From positions 186,001 through 250,000 of the forward strand of contig JBEVVG010000001.1 in the NCBI GenBank assembly GCA_040507225.1: DNA of 64,000 nucleotides, given 5' to 3'. A model generated the notes under the pieces. The model had not been told where the DNA came from, made no database searches, and was given only the letters and a program-made list of their open reading frames with translations. Of the stretch, positions 63,863 to 64,000 are shown one piece after another; position 1 is the stretch's first letter, and every line of letters starts with the position of its first letter. The DNA comes from Thiodiazotropha sp040507225 (lineage in GTDB: Bacteria; Pseudomonadota; Gammaproteobacteria; Chromatiales; Chromatiaceae). The position numbers and the translations under genes were made by a program.

Positions 63863-63891
63863 TTGCGTCAACTAGGTGCCTGTGCTAGAAT
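63863..63891 (+). promoter_or_regulatory. Sigma-70 promoter near window end
   Basis: TTGCGT (63863-63868), a 17-base spacer and TAGAAT (63886-63891) preceded by a TG two bases upstream. Transcription would start near 63898, giving a leader with two hairpins for a gene beyond the window. Confidence 0.6.
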
Positions 63892-63900
63892 TCGCGCCGA

Positions 63901-63925
63901 ATTTGCAGATTTTGAGGCTGCAAAT
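63901..63925 (+). promoter_or_regulatory. Leader hairpin
   Basis: ATTTGCAG (63901-63908) pairs exactly with CTGCAAAT (63918-63925). It lies between the promoter at 63863 and the terminator at 63945, so it may be part of an attenuation leader. Confidence 0.5.
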
Positions 63926-63944
63926 GATGCAGTAACTATAATAA

Positions 63945-63968
63945 AGGCCCCGACAGCGGGGTTTTTTT
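63945..63968 (+). terminator. Intrinsic terminator or attenuator
   Basis: CCCCG (63948-63952), loop ACAG, CGGGG (63957-63961), then seven T. It could end the two-component operon, but with the promoter just upstream it may equally be an attenuator for the next gene. Confidence 0.75.
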
Positions 63969-64000
63969 GTTTTCGAGAACAGGTGCTTGGCGCCAGGGGC

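Noticed and set aside
1..64000. Search for tRNA, rRNA, CRISPR arrays, IS transposases and prophage genes
   Set aside because: None seen by reading; a tRNA scan and repeat finder would be needed to exclude short or degenerate cases.

Overview
The window looks like a chromosomal segment of a free-living or host-associated gammaproteobacterium, and the chemotaxis, c-di-GMP, NosL/thiol and sucrose gene sets would fit a Chromatiales-like sulfur oxidiser. That placement is inferred from gene content only. No rRNA, tRNA, CRISPR array, prophage or intact IS transposase was seen. Spacers are often long and carry palindromic, MITE-like repeats and gene remnants.

Layout. 1-5.5 kb: a 5'-open unknown gene, an NhaR-like LysR regulator, a two-gene cassette (alpha/beta hydrolase plus a helical-repeat/trypsin-like protease) and a small duplicated-motif protein. 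6.7-16.6 kb: a chemotaxis locus with a stand-alone receptor, cheY, a STAS protein, cheA, cheW, a receptor, cheW, cheR, cheD and cheB. The CheA carries an unusual MshEN-like insertion. 17-22 kb: two c-di-GMP enzymes, one with a CxxCH (DUF3365) sensor and one REC-REC-PAS-GGDEF-EAL. 22-25.5 kb: a DUF3096 micro-protein, an OmpA-like protein, MarC, a b-type cytochrome and a zinc-ribbon/decapeptide-repeat protein. 26-35.4 kb: a metabolic and stress cluster with zwf, an exported Hsp20, a CPA1 antiporter, a histidine kinase with a sigma-54 response regulator, DUF202, a YflT-like protein and a short-type gnd. Near-identical -24/-12 promoters precede zwf and the YflT gene. 36-39.8 kb: a PhnD-like binding protein followed by a HAMP-PAS-GGDEF-EAL protein. 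40-43 kb: an autotransporter with an ASH-type repeat passenger. 43-47.8 kb: an MFS carrier, LrgA/LrgB, a 2-TM channel with an altered filter, a MESH1-like hydrolase, two mobile palindromic elements and a membrane-tethered GIY-YIG-like protein.

49-54.7 kb is a compact eight-gene operon: small exported protein, FtsX-type permease, ABC ATPase, polytopic membrane protein, TlpA-like lipoprotein, TauE/SafE-like protein and two NosL-like proteins. It looks like an envelope metal (probably copper) and thiol handling system. 55-61 kb is a sucrose module: sucrose-phosphate synthase, sucrose-phosphatase, PfkB fructokinase and amylosucrase. It both makes sucrose and cleaves it. 61.5-63.8 kb is an OmpR-type two-component pair. 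The window ends in a promoter and attenuator-like leader for a gene beyond the edge.

Main candidates for something undescribed: the hydrolase/protease cassette, the CheA with a possible c-di-GMP input, the NosL/ABC/TauE operon, and the sigma-54 stress regulon.
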